64,000 nt of DNA from Chitinophagales bacterium (GTDB lineage: Bacteria; Bacteroidota; Bacteroidia; Chitinophagales; UBA10324). The position numbers and the translations under genes were made by a program. Shown here in pieces: positions 29,921 to 38,711 of this stretch; the first letter of the stretch is position 1, and every line of letters starts with the position of its first letter. The stretch spans positions 124,001 through 188,000 of the forward strand of contig JACDDS010000005.1 of NCBI GenBank assembly GCA_013816805.1, written 5' to 3'. The notes beneath the pieces were generated by a model. It was not told where the DNA came from. It ran no database searches and saw only the letters and a program-made list of their open reading frames with translations.

Positions 29921-29950
29921 AAACCGTCTCAGAAATGAGGCGGTTTTTTT
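29921..29950 (+). terminator. Strong intrinsic terminator with GAAA tetraloop
   Basis: AAACCGTCTCA pairs with TGAGGCGGTTT (one G-T wobble) around a GAAA loop, followed by a T run. It ends the transcript carrying the 14-codon ORF. Confidence 0.9.
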
Positions 29951-30083
29951 ATTTACAGGTAACGCAGTTCGAGTTTGGGATAGCTAACAATTGTTATGGC
30001 TTAATATCTTTATTATCTTCATTATCTTCCCCAGAAACCTATTTCGTACTGTATCTTTACAAAATCTTAATTCCGGCTTATAT

Positions 30084-30143
30084 ATGGTTAGACTCCAAAA
30101 TGGCGATCATATTCAGGTCTTACCATTTGTTATAAGCAAATAA
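30084..30143 (+). CDS. 19-codon ORF before a terminator
   Basis: The ORF encodes MVRLQNGDHIQVLPFVISK. A near-consensus promoter element TATCTTTA lies about 30 bases upstream and a terminator begins 18 bases after the stop, defining a possible transcript of about 130 bases. Coding capacity is uncertain; it may be an RNA gene. Confidence 0.3.
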   Translation: MVRLQNGDHIQVLPFVISK

Positions 30144-30160
30144 AGTATCGTCTTCTCTAT

Positions 30161-30194
30161 AAGCCTGTGTAGAAATTCTATGCAGGTTTTTTTT
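30161..30194 (+). terminator. Intrinsic terminator
   Basis: CCTGTGTAG (30164-30172) pairs with CTATGCAGG (30178-30186), with two G-T wobbles, followed by eight T. Confidence 0.8.
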
Positions 30195-30611
30195 CCATTT
30201 AAAGATCCCGCTTCAATTTCCATTGTTTTTCAAGCATAACAGCCTTTAAATCTAATAGCCCTATAAATTCTAATATATCGAATATTATCTAATCCATTTA
30301 TTATCAACATCCTGTGGCTTTACTCCTGTTTGAAAGTCAACGAATATTGTGGCAGGTATTACCATAAGTGTGTATTCCTATCGCCAATTTCAAAATCATT
30401 GAAGGAATTCATCAGCTTAAATTCTTTTTCTAAATCAGTATTGCCCAATAATCAGATCATAAAAAGCAGGAGATCAGTGGGATGCTGATTTTGTTTAGAC
30501 GGCATGGTTTATTAGTCCCATATTTCAGGACCGATGGCCCAATTGTTGAGAAATTTGTGCGCAGATGATTCCGCGACTGTCTTGCAGAGTCGTAAATTTT
30601 ACCTATTCCAT

Positions 30612-31811
30612 ATGAACTTTACTTCAACTCATAATCCTTTTGCGAGTTTTTGGATGGCGGGTTTTGAATGTGCCGATCACTTAAATGCCTTTGGGAACCG
30701 CATAGATTTATTGAAATTAACGGATCACCTGTCATTAATTAATGAAGACTACCAAAGGCTTTCGCAATTTAATATCAAGTCAGTGCGCGAAGGAATTCGC
30801 TGGAGCCAGATAGAAAAACAACCTTATCATTATGATTGGAGCGAGGTGGCTCAAATGATTAAGTTTGGTAAACAAAATAATATTCAACAAATCTGGGATC
30901 TGTGTCATTTCGGTTTCCCTGATGACTTAACCCCGCTTCATCCAATGTTTCCGCGGCGTTTTGCTGCTATGTGCAGGGCATTTATTGAATTTTATCGCTC
31001 GGTTGATAGCGAAAGCACACTTATAATAACCCCCATCAATGAAGTAAGCTTTCTATCATGGCTTGGAGGAGATGTGAGAGGTACATCACCTTATTGTGTT
31101 GACCAAGGGTGGGAAGTTAAATATCAGCTGGTAAAAGCGTATATAGAAGGTATAGAAGCTTTAAAAGAGGCTGATAATAACGTTCGGGTTTTTCTAACCG
31201 AACCATTGGTAAATGTTGTCCCACCTATTAATGCTTCATCTGAACAAATTCAGGAGGCATTAAAAGAGTATGAAAACCAATTCCAGGTATTCGATATGGT
31301 TGCAGGTTATATATGTCCCGAATTAAGAGGCAAACCGGAATATCTTGACATACTGGGACTTAATTATTATTCAAATAACCAATGGGTTTTTGGAAGAAGA
31401 GATAACCTATCATGGAAAAATGGATTAGATGATCCACGCTGGCGACCACTCAATGAAATGCTCCAGGAAGTGCACAGTCGTTATGGTCTTCCTTTAGTTT
31501 TGTCTGAAACGAGTTACCCTGGTGAAGAAAAACCACTGTGGTTAACTTCTATCGCAAAAGAATGTGCTGTTGCTATAGATAATCAAATTCCATTATGGGG
31601 GATATGCTATTATCCTGTAATTGACCGGCCCGACTGGGACCATTTAACTCCATACTGCAGATCCGGTTTGTGGGATACCGAGTTTGTTACTGGAAATGAT
31701 ACTCCTCAACGGATACTACATCAATCAACTGCAGAGGCTTTAATAAAAAGTCAATTAATGATTGAAAAGAGTAGCAAAAAAAATCAATTGCAATTAGCTT
31801 CTGCAATCTGA
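30612..31811 (+). CDS. GH1-like glycoside hydrolase
   Basis: A TIM-barrel protein of the clan A retaining glycosidases, related to family 1 beta-glycosidases. The acid/base glutamate is E144 in TPINEV and the nucleophile is E299 in VLSETSYPG, matching the TxNEP and TENG positions of GH1. REGIRWSQIE resembles the GH1 RxSxxW region. I choose 30612 (MNFTSTHNPF) as the start because the 26 in-frame codons before it do not look like protein. No signal peptide, so probably cytoplasmic. Substrate unknown. Confidence 0.8.
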   Translation: MNFTSTHNPFASFWMAGFECADHLNAFGNRIDLLKLTDHLSLINEDYQRLSQFNIKSVREGIRWSQIEKQPYHYDWSEVAQMIKFGKQNNIQQIWDLCHFGFPDDLTPLHPMFPRRFAAMCRAFIEFYRSVDSESTLIITPINEVSFLSWLGGDVRGTSPYCVDQGWEVKYQLVKAYIEGIEALKEADNNVRVFLTEPLVNVVPPINASSEQIQEALKEYENQFQVFDMVAGYICPELRGKPEYLDILGLNYYSNNQWVFGRRDNLSWKNGLDDPRWRPLNEMLQEVHSRYGLPLVLSETSYPGEEKPLWLTSIAKECAVAIDNQIPLWGICYYPVIDRPDWDHLTPYCRSGLWDTEFVTGNDTPQRILHQSTAEALIKSQLMIEKSSKKNQLQLASAI

Positions 31812-31884
31812 GATCACAGTTTTTGATCATTCTACTCCCGAAATGTATTTCCCTTGAACTTATACCGCTGGATTTCCGGATATA

Positions 31885-33120
31885 CTATTCATATCGAAGG
31901 GCATCGATGGGGTCCAGGTTGGATGCTTTAACGGCAGGATAAATCCCTGACCCCAGGCCCACAATAAAGCAGAATATAAGTCCCATGATAATCCAAAACC
32001 AGGGCATCACAAAGCTTCCTCCAATTAAAAGAGAAACTCCGTTACCGGCCAGTGTACCTAAGATAATTCCAACGATGCCACCAATTTGACAGATAACAAT
32101 TGCTTCCATTACAAATTGCCGGCGGATCACCTTTTTGGTAGCACCCAAAGCCTTGCTTACGCCAATTTCACGGGTACGTTCTGTAACAGAAACGAGCATA
32201 ATATTCATTAATCCGGTAGCAGCGCCAATAAGAGTAATAATACCAATCACCAGGGCAGCAAAAGTGAGATAGGCTAACTGACTGTTAAGCTGTTCGATGA
32301 TGGCATCACTTTTAACGCATGCAAAGTTATCGGGTTCGTCCAAACGCTGACGGCGAATATTCCGCATGAGGCCTGTTGCCTCGTCTACACCTGCCTGCAC
32401 CTGGTTTACGGAGCTAACAGCCACAGCTATACCATAAGATTGATCGTAACCTATATTGTTATGAACTGCGTTTAATAAGGGAATCATTGCTGTATTATCA
32501 CTGCTTGAAACACGGCTCGATCCCTTGGATCTCAGAACCCCTATCACCTTGTACCGTCTTCCGTTCATTGATACAAACTCATTAACAGGATTGCTGCTCG
32601 GTGCAAAAATTTTATCCCGGACATTTTCACCGATCACTACAACGGGGTCGCCGTTCCGGGCTTCCTGTGGCGTAAAAAATCTACCGTCTCCCATTTCATA
32701 ACCTGATACATAAAGATAATTCTCATCAACCCCAACCACTCTTACATTTTGATTAGTTTTTTTTGATTCATATTTCAATACCCCCATACCCGTCACAAAT
32801 CCGGAAAGTGAAACCCTTCCCGGAAAGTTAAATCGCTCCTTAAACATTACAGCCTGTTCATAGGTAATGTTAGGACTGGGTTTTTCCTCTTCATCGCCAC
32901 CATCACCAAATACATCTAATCCGCGCTGTCGAATGGAAAAGGTATTGGCCCCCATGATTGACCACGTGCTGGCTAAAGAGCTTTTCAAGCTTTCGATCGA
33001 GGTGAGAATTCCTACCAAAGCCATTATGCCAAAAGCAATAATGAGCAATGTAAGTATGGTACGCAATGAATTGCTGCGAATAGCACGCATGGCAATTCTG
33101 ATATTTTCAGCGTAGTTCAA
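31885..33120 (-). CDS. ABC transporter permease, MacB/FtsX type
   Basis: A 411-residue permease. It has an N-terminal membrane helix (about 17-40), a periplasmic MacB-type domain (about 45-280) and three C-terminal helices of the FtsX domain (about 290-400) with the RTREIGVSKALGATKKVIRRQF signature. MacB-type proteins move lipoproteins, peptides or toxins from the periplasm outward. No ATPase gene is adjacent in the window, so its partner must lie elsewhere. It is divergent from the aconitase gene. Confidence 0.9.
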   Translation of the reverse strand: MNYAENIRIAMRAIRSNSLRTILTLLIIAFGIMALVGILTSIESLKSSLASTWSIMGANTFSIRQRGLDVFGDGGDEEEKPSPNITYEQAVMFKERFNFPGRVSLSGFVTGMGVLKYESKKTNQNVRVVGVDENYLYVSGYEMGDGRFFTPQEARNGDPVVVIGENVRDKIFAPSSNPVNEFVSMNGRRYKVIGVLRSKGSSRVSSSDNTAMIPLLNAVHNNIGYDQSYGIAVAVSSVNQVQAGVDEATGLMRNIRRQRLDEPDNFACVKSDAIIEQLNSQLAYLTFAALVIGIITLIGAATGLMNIMLVSVTERTREIGVSKALGATKKVIRRQFVMEAIVICQIGGIVGIILGTLAGNGVSLLIGGSFVMPWFWIIMGLIFCFIVGLGSGIYPAVKASNLDPIDALRYE

Positions 33121-33202
33121 TCAATTTTTTTGTTTAATAAATGAACGCTAAAAATAACGAATTCTTCCGCTTCAGCGTTAAAGAAGAACAAGTCATTCTT
33201 TT

Positions 33203-33210
33203 TACATTTG
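33203..33210 (+). promoter_or_regulatory. Bacteroidota -7 promoter element for aconitase
   Basis: TACATTTG is an exact TAnnTTTG match, 60 bases before the aconitase start codon. No clear -33 TTG. Confidence 0.6.
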
Positions 33211-33270
33211 CATTAAACCGATCTGTTATTTTGTGATTATTGAACTGTTATAAAAATTAAATTTCCGAAA

Positions 33271-35550
33271 ATGGCATTTGATGTAGAGATGATAACGGCG
33301 CTGTATGGACAGCTTGAAGAGCGGCTTGCAAAGGTACGCTTGCTGCTGAACAGACCTATGACCTTGACAGAGAAAATACTATACTCGCACCTATCATATG
33401 CTTTTCCTTTCTCACTTTACGGAAGAGGAAAATCATACGTTGAATTTGCTCCCGACCGTGTAGCCATGCAGGATGCTACTGCCCAAATGGCTTTATTGCA
33501 ATTTATGACTGCCGGAAAAGATAAAACAGCGGTTCCCACTACCGTGCATTGCGATCATTTGATCCAGGCTAAGGTGGGAGCACAACAGGATCTTCAGACT
33601 GCTCTTGAAGTAAATAAGGAAGTATACGATTTTCTTGCTTCCGTCTCCAACCGTTATGGTATTGGTTTTTGGAAACCGGGCGCAGGTATCATTCACCAGG
33701 TGGTATTGGAAAACTACGCTTTTCCCGGAGGTATGATGATAGGCACAGATTCACATACACCAAATGCGGGTGGATTAGGGATGATTGCGATTGGCGTTGG
33801 TGGTGCAGATGCGGTAGATGTGATGAGCGGCATGGGTTGGGAACTAAAATTTCCAAATCTTATCGGCGTACGCTTAACCGGAAAGATGAGTGGCTGGACT
33901 TCAGCCAAAGATGTTATTCTTAAAGTGGCGGGTGTGTTAACTGTCAAAGGAGGCACCGGTGCTATACTGGAATATTTTGGTTCCGGTGCAGAAGCTATTT
34001 CATGTACAGGCAAGGGTACTATTTGTAATATGGGTGCAGAAATCGGGGCCACCACTTCGGTATTTGCTTATGATACTAAAATGGAATCGTACCTGCGGGC
34101 AACCAATAGAAGTGAAATTGCAGATCTTGCCAATACTGTTTCGGAACACTTGCGTGCAGATCAGGACGTTTTGGTGAATCCTGAAAAATATTATGACCAG
34201 GTGATCGATATTAACCTGGATGAACTAGAGCCGCACATAAATGGACCTTACACACCTGATCTGGCTTGGCCACTTTCACAGTTCAAGGATGCTGTAATTA
34301 AAAATGAATGGCCTGAAAAATTAGAGGTAGCACTTATAGGTTCCTGTACCAATTCCTCTTATGAAGATATGACCCGCGCAGCTTCCATTGCAAGGCAGGC
34401 ATCTGAAAAAAATCTGAAAGCGAAATCAGAATTTACTATTACGCCCGGTTCTGAGCAAATTCGGTACACCATTGCAAGGGATGGATTGCTGGAAAACTTT
34501 GAGCAAATGGGCGGAATGGTGCTGGCGAATGCCTGTGGTCCATGCATTGGACAATGGGCCAGGCATATGGCGGATCCTGCAAAAAAGAATTCTATACTTA
34601 CTTCCTACAATAGAAATTTTGCCAAACGGAATGATGGTAATACGAGTACCCATGCTTTCGTGGCATCTCCTGAGATAGTGACGGCTTTTGCCCTTGCAGG
34701 ATCACTTTTTTTTAATCCTCTTACAGATACTTTGACAAATGAAAAAGGAGAATCCATAAAATTAGAGGAACCGGAGGGAATTGAGTTGCCATTAAATGGA
34801 TTTGCTGTAGAAGATGCAGGCTTTGTGCCTCCTGCTGAGGATGGAAACCTGGTAAAGGTTATTATTAGTCCTACCTCAGATCGTCTTCAATTGCTGGAAT
34901 CATTTCCTGCATGGGAAGGAGCAGATTTACAAGCATTGCGTTTACTGATTAAAGCGAAAGGCAAATGCACTACTGACCATATTTCAATGGCGGGCCCCTG
35001 GTTAAAATACCGTGGACACCTCGATAATATATCGAATAACATGCTCATAGGTGCACTTAACTATTTTAATGATAAAGCAGATAACGTTAAGAGTCAGCTT
35101 ACAGGGGAATACGACTCTGTACCTGCTGTTCAGCGTGCGTATAAGGCTGCTGGTATTGGAACCATTGTGGTAGGTGATGAAAATTATGGCGAAGGCTCAT
35201 CCCGTGAACATGCCGCGATGGAACCGCGTCACCTCGGTGTTCGGGCAGTAGTTGTTAAATCTTTTGCACGTATTCATGAAACTAATCTAAAAAAGCAGGG
35301 CATGCTCGCACTTACTTTTTCAGATAAAAGCCATTACGATAAAATTCTTGAAGATGACCTGATAGATATTGAAGGTCTTACCACATTTGCTCCTGACCTT
35401 CCATTAACATTGGTGTTGCATCATGCCGATCAAACTTCAGAATCATTTCCAGTTCACCATACTTACAATGCAATTCAGATTGGCTGGTTTAAGGCTGGCA
35501 GTGCACTTAATTTAATTAAAGAGGCTAGTAATAAGGAATTGGTTAGCTGA
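33271..35550 (+). CDS. acnA: Aconitate hydratase
   Basis: A 759-residue [4Fe-4S] enzyme that interconverts citrate and isocitrate in the TCA cycle. The cluster cysteines are in [10 protein letters not shown] and [10 protein letters not shown]. The substrate-binding [11 protein letters not shown] and the swivel-domain [19 protein letters not shown] and [11 protein letters not shown] blocks are intact. The length and motifs match the mitochondrial-type aconitase common in Bacteroidota rather than the longer IRP-type. It has its own promoter. Confidence 0.95.
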   Translation: MAFDVEMITALYGQLEERLAKVRLLLNRPMTLTEKILYSHLSYAFPFSLYGRGKSYVEFAPDRVAMQDATAQMALLQFMTAGKDKTAVPTTVHCDHLIQAKVGAQQDLQTALEVNKEVYDFLASVSNRYGIGFWKPGAGIIHQVVLENYAFPGGMMIGTDSHTPNAGGLGMIAIGVGGADAVDVMSGMGWELKFPNLIGVRLTGKMSGWTSAKDVILKVAGVLTVKGGTGAILEYFGSGAEAISCTGKGTICNMGAEIGATTSVFAYDTKMESYLRATNRSEIADLANTVSEHLRADQDVLVNPEKYYDQVIDINLDELEPHINGPYTPDLAWPLSQFKDAVIKNEWPEKLEVALIGSCTNSSYEDMTRAASIARQASEKNLKAKSEFTITPGSEQIRYTIARDGLLENFEQMGGMVLANACGPCIGQWARHMADPAKKNSILTSYNRNFAKRNDGNTSTHAFVASPEIVTAFALAGSLFFNPLTDTLTNEKGESIKLEEPEGIELPLNGFAVEDAGFVPPAEDGNLVKVIISPTSDRLQLLESFPAWEGADLQALRLLIKAKGKCTTDHISMAGPWLKYRGHLDNISNNMLIGALNYFNDKADNVKSQLTGEYDSVPAVQRAYKAAGIGTIVVGDENYGEGSSREHAAMEPRHLGVRAVVVKSFARIHETNLKKQGMLALTFSDKSHYDKILEDDLIDIEGLTTFAPDLPLTLVLHHADQTSESFPVHHTYNAIQIGWFKAGSALNLIKEASNKELVS

Positions 35551-35688
35551 TCTGTTTGCTGTTTAGGTAAGATTACATTCAATATTGAATTGAATTAAGA
35601 GTAATGCTTAAACATCAATGTAAATTTACACGGGATACAGACCCTTATTATTTAAAATAAAATTATTTTTACTGATAAGACCAGAATT

Positions 35689-36627
35689 TTGAGAAAGTCA
35701 TTATCCATTTCTTCCTTATATTTTATTTTATTCCTGTTACTAAGCCCAGCAGCGTTTGCTCAACGGAGCTCGTTGGGATTATCGTTAGGTGCTACCTCTT
35801 TTTTTGGTGATCTGGGAGGAGCAAATAATTATGGGAAACCTCTGTACCATGATTTTAATGCGCCCCTTCTGAAGCCGGCGGCCACAATAACCTATTTATT
35901 CAGCGCGAATTCCCACATTGCGTTTCGCGGTTCGTTTTCTTTTACACAGGTTTCAGGAAACGATAATTTACTCGACTCCTCAGTTTTATTTTCACCGGAA
36001 TGGTTTCGATGGTATCGTAATCTCAGCTTTCGGTCAAATATCATGGAGGCAAGTGTTATTGCTGAAGTAAATATTCTTGATTATCGTCCGGGAGCAGTAC
36101 GTGGTGAGCGGTGGACCCCGTATATCTTTGCAGGAATTGGAGTGTTTCATTTTAATCCACAGGCAAATTACGGTGGTACCTGGGTAGACCTTCAGCCCCT
36201 TCATACTGAAGGAGAAGGCTTTCTGAAGTATCCTGATCGTAAAAATTATAAATTAACTCAACCAGTAATTCCGGTAGGTGTTGGAATAAAATATAATTTA
36301 TCAGAGCTATGGACTTTTGGTTTTGAAATCGGAACACACGTCACCTTTACTGATTATATAGATGATGTAAGCAAAACATATATTTCCAGGCAGGATTTCG
36401 ATGCATTTTTTGCAGACAGCCCGGATGCTTCTGCACTTGCTTATGCACTATCCGTACGATCCGGTGAACATGATCCGGAAGGGGTGCACGGCAATATTAC
36501 TGCACCCGACCAACAACGTGGGAATGCAGGGCATAACGATCAATATGTAACTGCCCAGATAACTATTGCTTATGTGTTTCCTTTAAACGGCTGGTTTAAA
36601 TATTATTACCACCAATACTTCCGGTGA
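35689..36627 (+). CDS. DUF6089 outer-membrane beta-barrel protein
   Basis: A 312-residue protein starting at TTG, with a signal peptide ending near residue 25 (AAFAQRS). SFFGDLGGANNYG and the following beta strands with aromatic endings match the Bacteroidota DUF6089 family of outer-membrane barrels. YTPYIFAGIGVFHFNPQ is the usual central motif. The function is unknown. Confidence 0.8.
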   Translation: MRKSLSISSLYFILFLLLSPAAFAQRSSLGLSLGATSFFGDLGGANNYGKPLYHDFNAPLLKPAATITYLFSANSHIAFRGSFSFTQVSGNDNLLDSSVLFSPEWFRWYRNLSFRSNIMEASVIAEVNILDYRPGAVRGERWTPYIFAGIGVFHFNPQANYGGTWVDLQPLHTEGEGFLKYPDRKNYKLTQPVIPVGVGIKYNLSELWTFGFEIGTHVTFTDYIDDVSKTYISRQDFDAFFADSPDASALAYALSVRSGEHDPEGVHGNITAPDQQRGNAGHNDQYVTAQITIAYVFPLNGWFKYYYHQYFR

Positions 36628-36683
36628 AATAAAGTAATAATTTGTGATAAGGGATGACTTAGCCTTTCTTATCTTCATTAAAC

Positions 36684-37193
36684 CTATTCTTCCAGTTCGG
36701 GAAAGTATTTTTTAGGATATTCAAAAAATTTAAGCGTTCCCTTTTTTTCATCCGCTTCATCCCATTTATCTAAATTAAATTCAATTACACAAAAGCTACA
36801 GGTAGGCATATTATCGATTGATTCACCGGAAAAATAATTTGCTAATTGAGTAATGCCTGGGTTATGTCCGAATAAAACAACTCTTGAATATTTTTCAGAC
36901 ATTTCTTTTATAAAACTTATCCATTCTTCCAACTCCGCCAGATACAATCCGGTTGATTTTAAAATTTTTCTTTTTTTATAGCCAAGTATTTTAGCAAACT
37001 CTTTAGCAGTTGCAAAGGCCCGCACAGCCGAGCTTGAAATTAAAATTTCGGGATCAATATTTTTATCTTTAAACACCTTTGCCATAAAGGGCGCATCGTG
37101 TTCGCCTCTTTTATTTAAAGTACGATCGTGGTCATCAGCAGAATTGTCTTTCCAGCTCGATTTAGCATGGCGCACTAAGACTATTGTCTTCAT
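36684..37193 (-). CDS. sixA: SixA-type phosphohistidine phosphatase
   Basis: A 169-residue histidine phosphatase. The catalytic VRHAKSSW motif begins at residue 6, and the second histidine is in VVLFGHNPGITQLANY. SixA in E. coli removes phosphate from histidine phosphotransfer proteins; the substrate here is unknown. It lies 38 bases after an HD/Pycsar-like gene on the same strand. Confidence 0.85.
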   Translation of the reverse strand: MKTIVLVRHAKSSWKDNSADDHDRTLNKRGEHDAPFMAKVFKDKNIDPEILISSSAVRAFATAKEFAKILGYKKRKILKSTGLYLAELEEWISFIKEMSEKYSRVVLFGHNPGITQLANYFSGESIDNMPTCSFCVIEFNLDKWDEADEKKGTLKFFEYPKKYFPELEE

Positions 37194-37230
37194 TAATATT
37201 TAATATTTGATGGATGATAATTGGACTTAA

Positions 37231-38463
37231 TTACGGTCCCGGTATTATTCCCAGGTAATCTATGTAATACCAATATGCGACCGCATATGCAACTATAGAG
37301 ATGATGAGACCAAACATAAAAAAAGAATAAGCAAAGCGAAGATATTTATACTTCCTTCCCAAAACTTTTCCAAGATTATAAAGGTCGCGGATCATACTGT
37401 TATAGAGATAATCAGTATCATTCATTAACTCATTAATTCCCCATTCAAAATCCTGCTCTTTCATGTTATGGAAGTTGCCAAAAAAAAGAAGGTTGGCATG
37501 CTTCTTAATTATTTGATCCCGGCTTGATATACCACTTGTCAAACGGGGCCGTGTGGAAAGAATGGCAAACACAATTGTTCCCAGGCAAACTATTAAAAGC
37601 ACTGCTGTTGGAATTATCAGGTATTTATGATCTTCAAACTTTGAAAAAAGGTTAGATACGGTGAAACCGAGAATAATGGAATTCACGCTAATCATTATGT
37701 TGGCTTTGGTATCTGCCATTCCACTGAGTTCCATGTGGTTCCTTATGGTTGTGCGAAACATGGTCTCTACACCGCGATCAGGTTTTTTTGTTTCTGCTGC
37801 CTGTTGTTTCATTTTTTTCTTTTCTTCATCTTTTGCCTCTTTCTCCTTTATTTCCCGCAGCATCTTTTGCAGCTCCACCATATGCATGTTTTTTCTTTTC
37901 TGATAGGTTAACTGACCATAGGCAGTATGGTATTTATGATGAGAAAGAAACTGCACTTCTGATTCAATCCATTCTGCATCTGAAATAAATTTGCCCTTCA
38001 CCATTTCCGATTCATGGCGCAGGAAATCTGCGGTTTCGAAATAATTTTTTTGGGCAATGCCCGAAAGATCTGCGTCGCACAAGACACTTTGAAGCAGGCC
38101 CGCAGGGTTTTGAGGATACCTTGTTGCTTCAATACATTGCTTGATAATTTCAATTTTCTCAGCAGGGTACGAATGCTCTCTTAAGAAACGCTCCGCAATC
38201 TCCAGGCTGGCCTTCTCATGATCATCATAAGTTTCTACAAATCCGCAGTCATGGAACCAGGCTGAAAGCAGTACCAGTTCCGTTTCTTCCTTTGAAAGAT
38301 CACAGCCTTGTGCAATATCGGTTGTAGCCTCCACCACCTCAACAGTATGATTATAATTATGGTAGAGATAGCTTGCAGGAAGTTTTTCAAGAAGTAATTG
38401 GAATACATGTTCTCCTGCCTGCTGTAGTATTGCTGATGATTTTTTTAAGCTTTTATCGCCCAC
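37231..38463 (-). CDS. HD-domain phosphohydrolase fused to Pycsar effector-like membrane domain
   Basis: A 410-residue protein starting at GTG. The N-terminal HD domain has H39, H71-D72 (WFHDCGF) and D130/D132 (CDADL). A lysine-rich charged linker (about 203-232) follows. The C-terminal half has three membrane segments and the phrase ADTKANIMISVNSIILGF, which matches the Pycsar effector membrane family (DUF5706, PF18967). Pycsar effectors respond to cyclic pyrimidine nucleotides. No cyclase gene is adjacent, so a housekeeping signalling role is also possible. A TAnnTTTG promoter lies just upstream. Confidence 0.8.
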   Translation of the reverse strand: MGDKSLKKSSAILQQAGEHVFQLLLEKLPASYLYHNYNHTVEVVEATTDIAQGCDLSKEETELVLLSAWFHDCGFVETYDDHEKASLEIAERFLREHSYPAEKIEIIKQCIEATRYPQNPAGLLQSVLCDADLSGIAQKNYFETADFLRHESEMVKGKFISDAEWIESEVQFLSHHKYHTAYGQLTYQKRKNMHMVELQKMLREIKEKEAKDEEKKKMKQQAAETKKPDRGVETMFRTTIRNHMELSGMADTKANIMISVNSIILGFTVSNLFSKFEDHKYLIIPTAVLLIVCLGTIVFAILSTRPRLTSGISSRDQIIKKHANLLFFGNFHNMKEQDFEWGINELMNDTDYLYNSMIRDLYNLGKVLGRKYKYLRFAYSFFMFGLIISIVAYAVAYWYYIDYLGIIPGP

Positions 38464-38482
38464 AAATGAATTTTAAGATGGG

Positions 38483-38490
38483 CAAAGCTA
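38483..38490 (-). promoter_or_regulatory. Bacteroidota -7 promoter element for the HD/Pycsar gene
   Basis: TAGCTTTG on the minus strand matches TAnnTTTG and lies 19 bases from the GTG start, giving a very short leader. Confidence 0.5.
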
Positions 38491-38655
38491 AAAATTTTAA
38501 GAAGAAGGCAGATATTCCCCAATACCTGTGTAATGTAATTAGCCTCTTTCGGTTTCAGGCAGGTGAACAGTTTATAATAAAATATGCTTAATTAGTATGC
38601 ACCAACTTTTTTCGAATATTGAATACCGATTTATTGTTTTACATTTTATTCATTA

Positions 38656-38700
38656 GATAGAAAGAGCACTCAATCTTAACTTAAGCGCTCTTTTTCTATC
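38656..38700. terminator. Terminator-like hairpin after the T9SS propeller gene
   Basis: The arms GATAGAAAGAGC and GCTCTTTTTCTATC pair around a loop of about 19 bases. It lies 11 bases beyond the stop at 38712 and could act on either strand. Confidence 0.65.
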
Positions 38701-38711
38701 GTAGCTCTTTA

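Larger units (their letters stand above)
29754..30611. other. Gene-poor 860-bp region
   Basis: Apart from the two short ORF-terminator pairs listed separately, no intact gene was found. A minus-strand stretch at roughly 30290-30470 has broken coding-like text (for example MVIPATIFVDFQTGVKPQ in one frame and LEKEFKLMNSFNDFEIGD in another), suggesting a decayed gene whose family I do not recognise. Confidence 0.4.

Noticed and set aside
30290-30470. Minus-strand coding-like text
   Set aside because: Broken across two frames with no recognised family; mentioned only in the region note.
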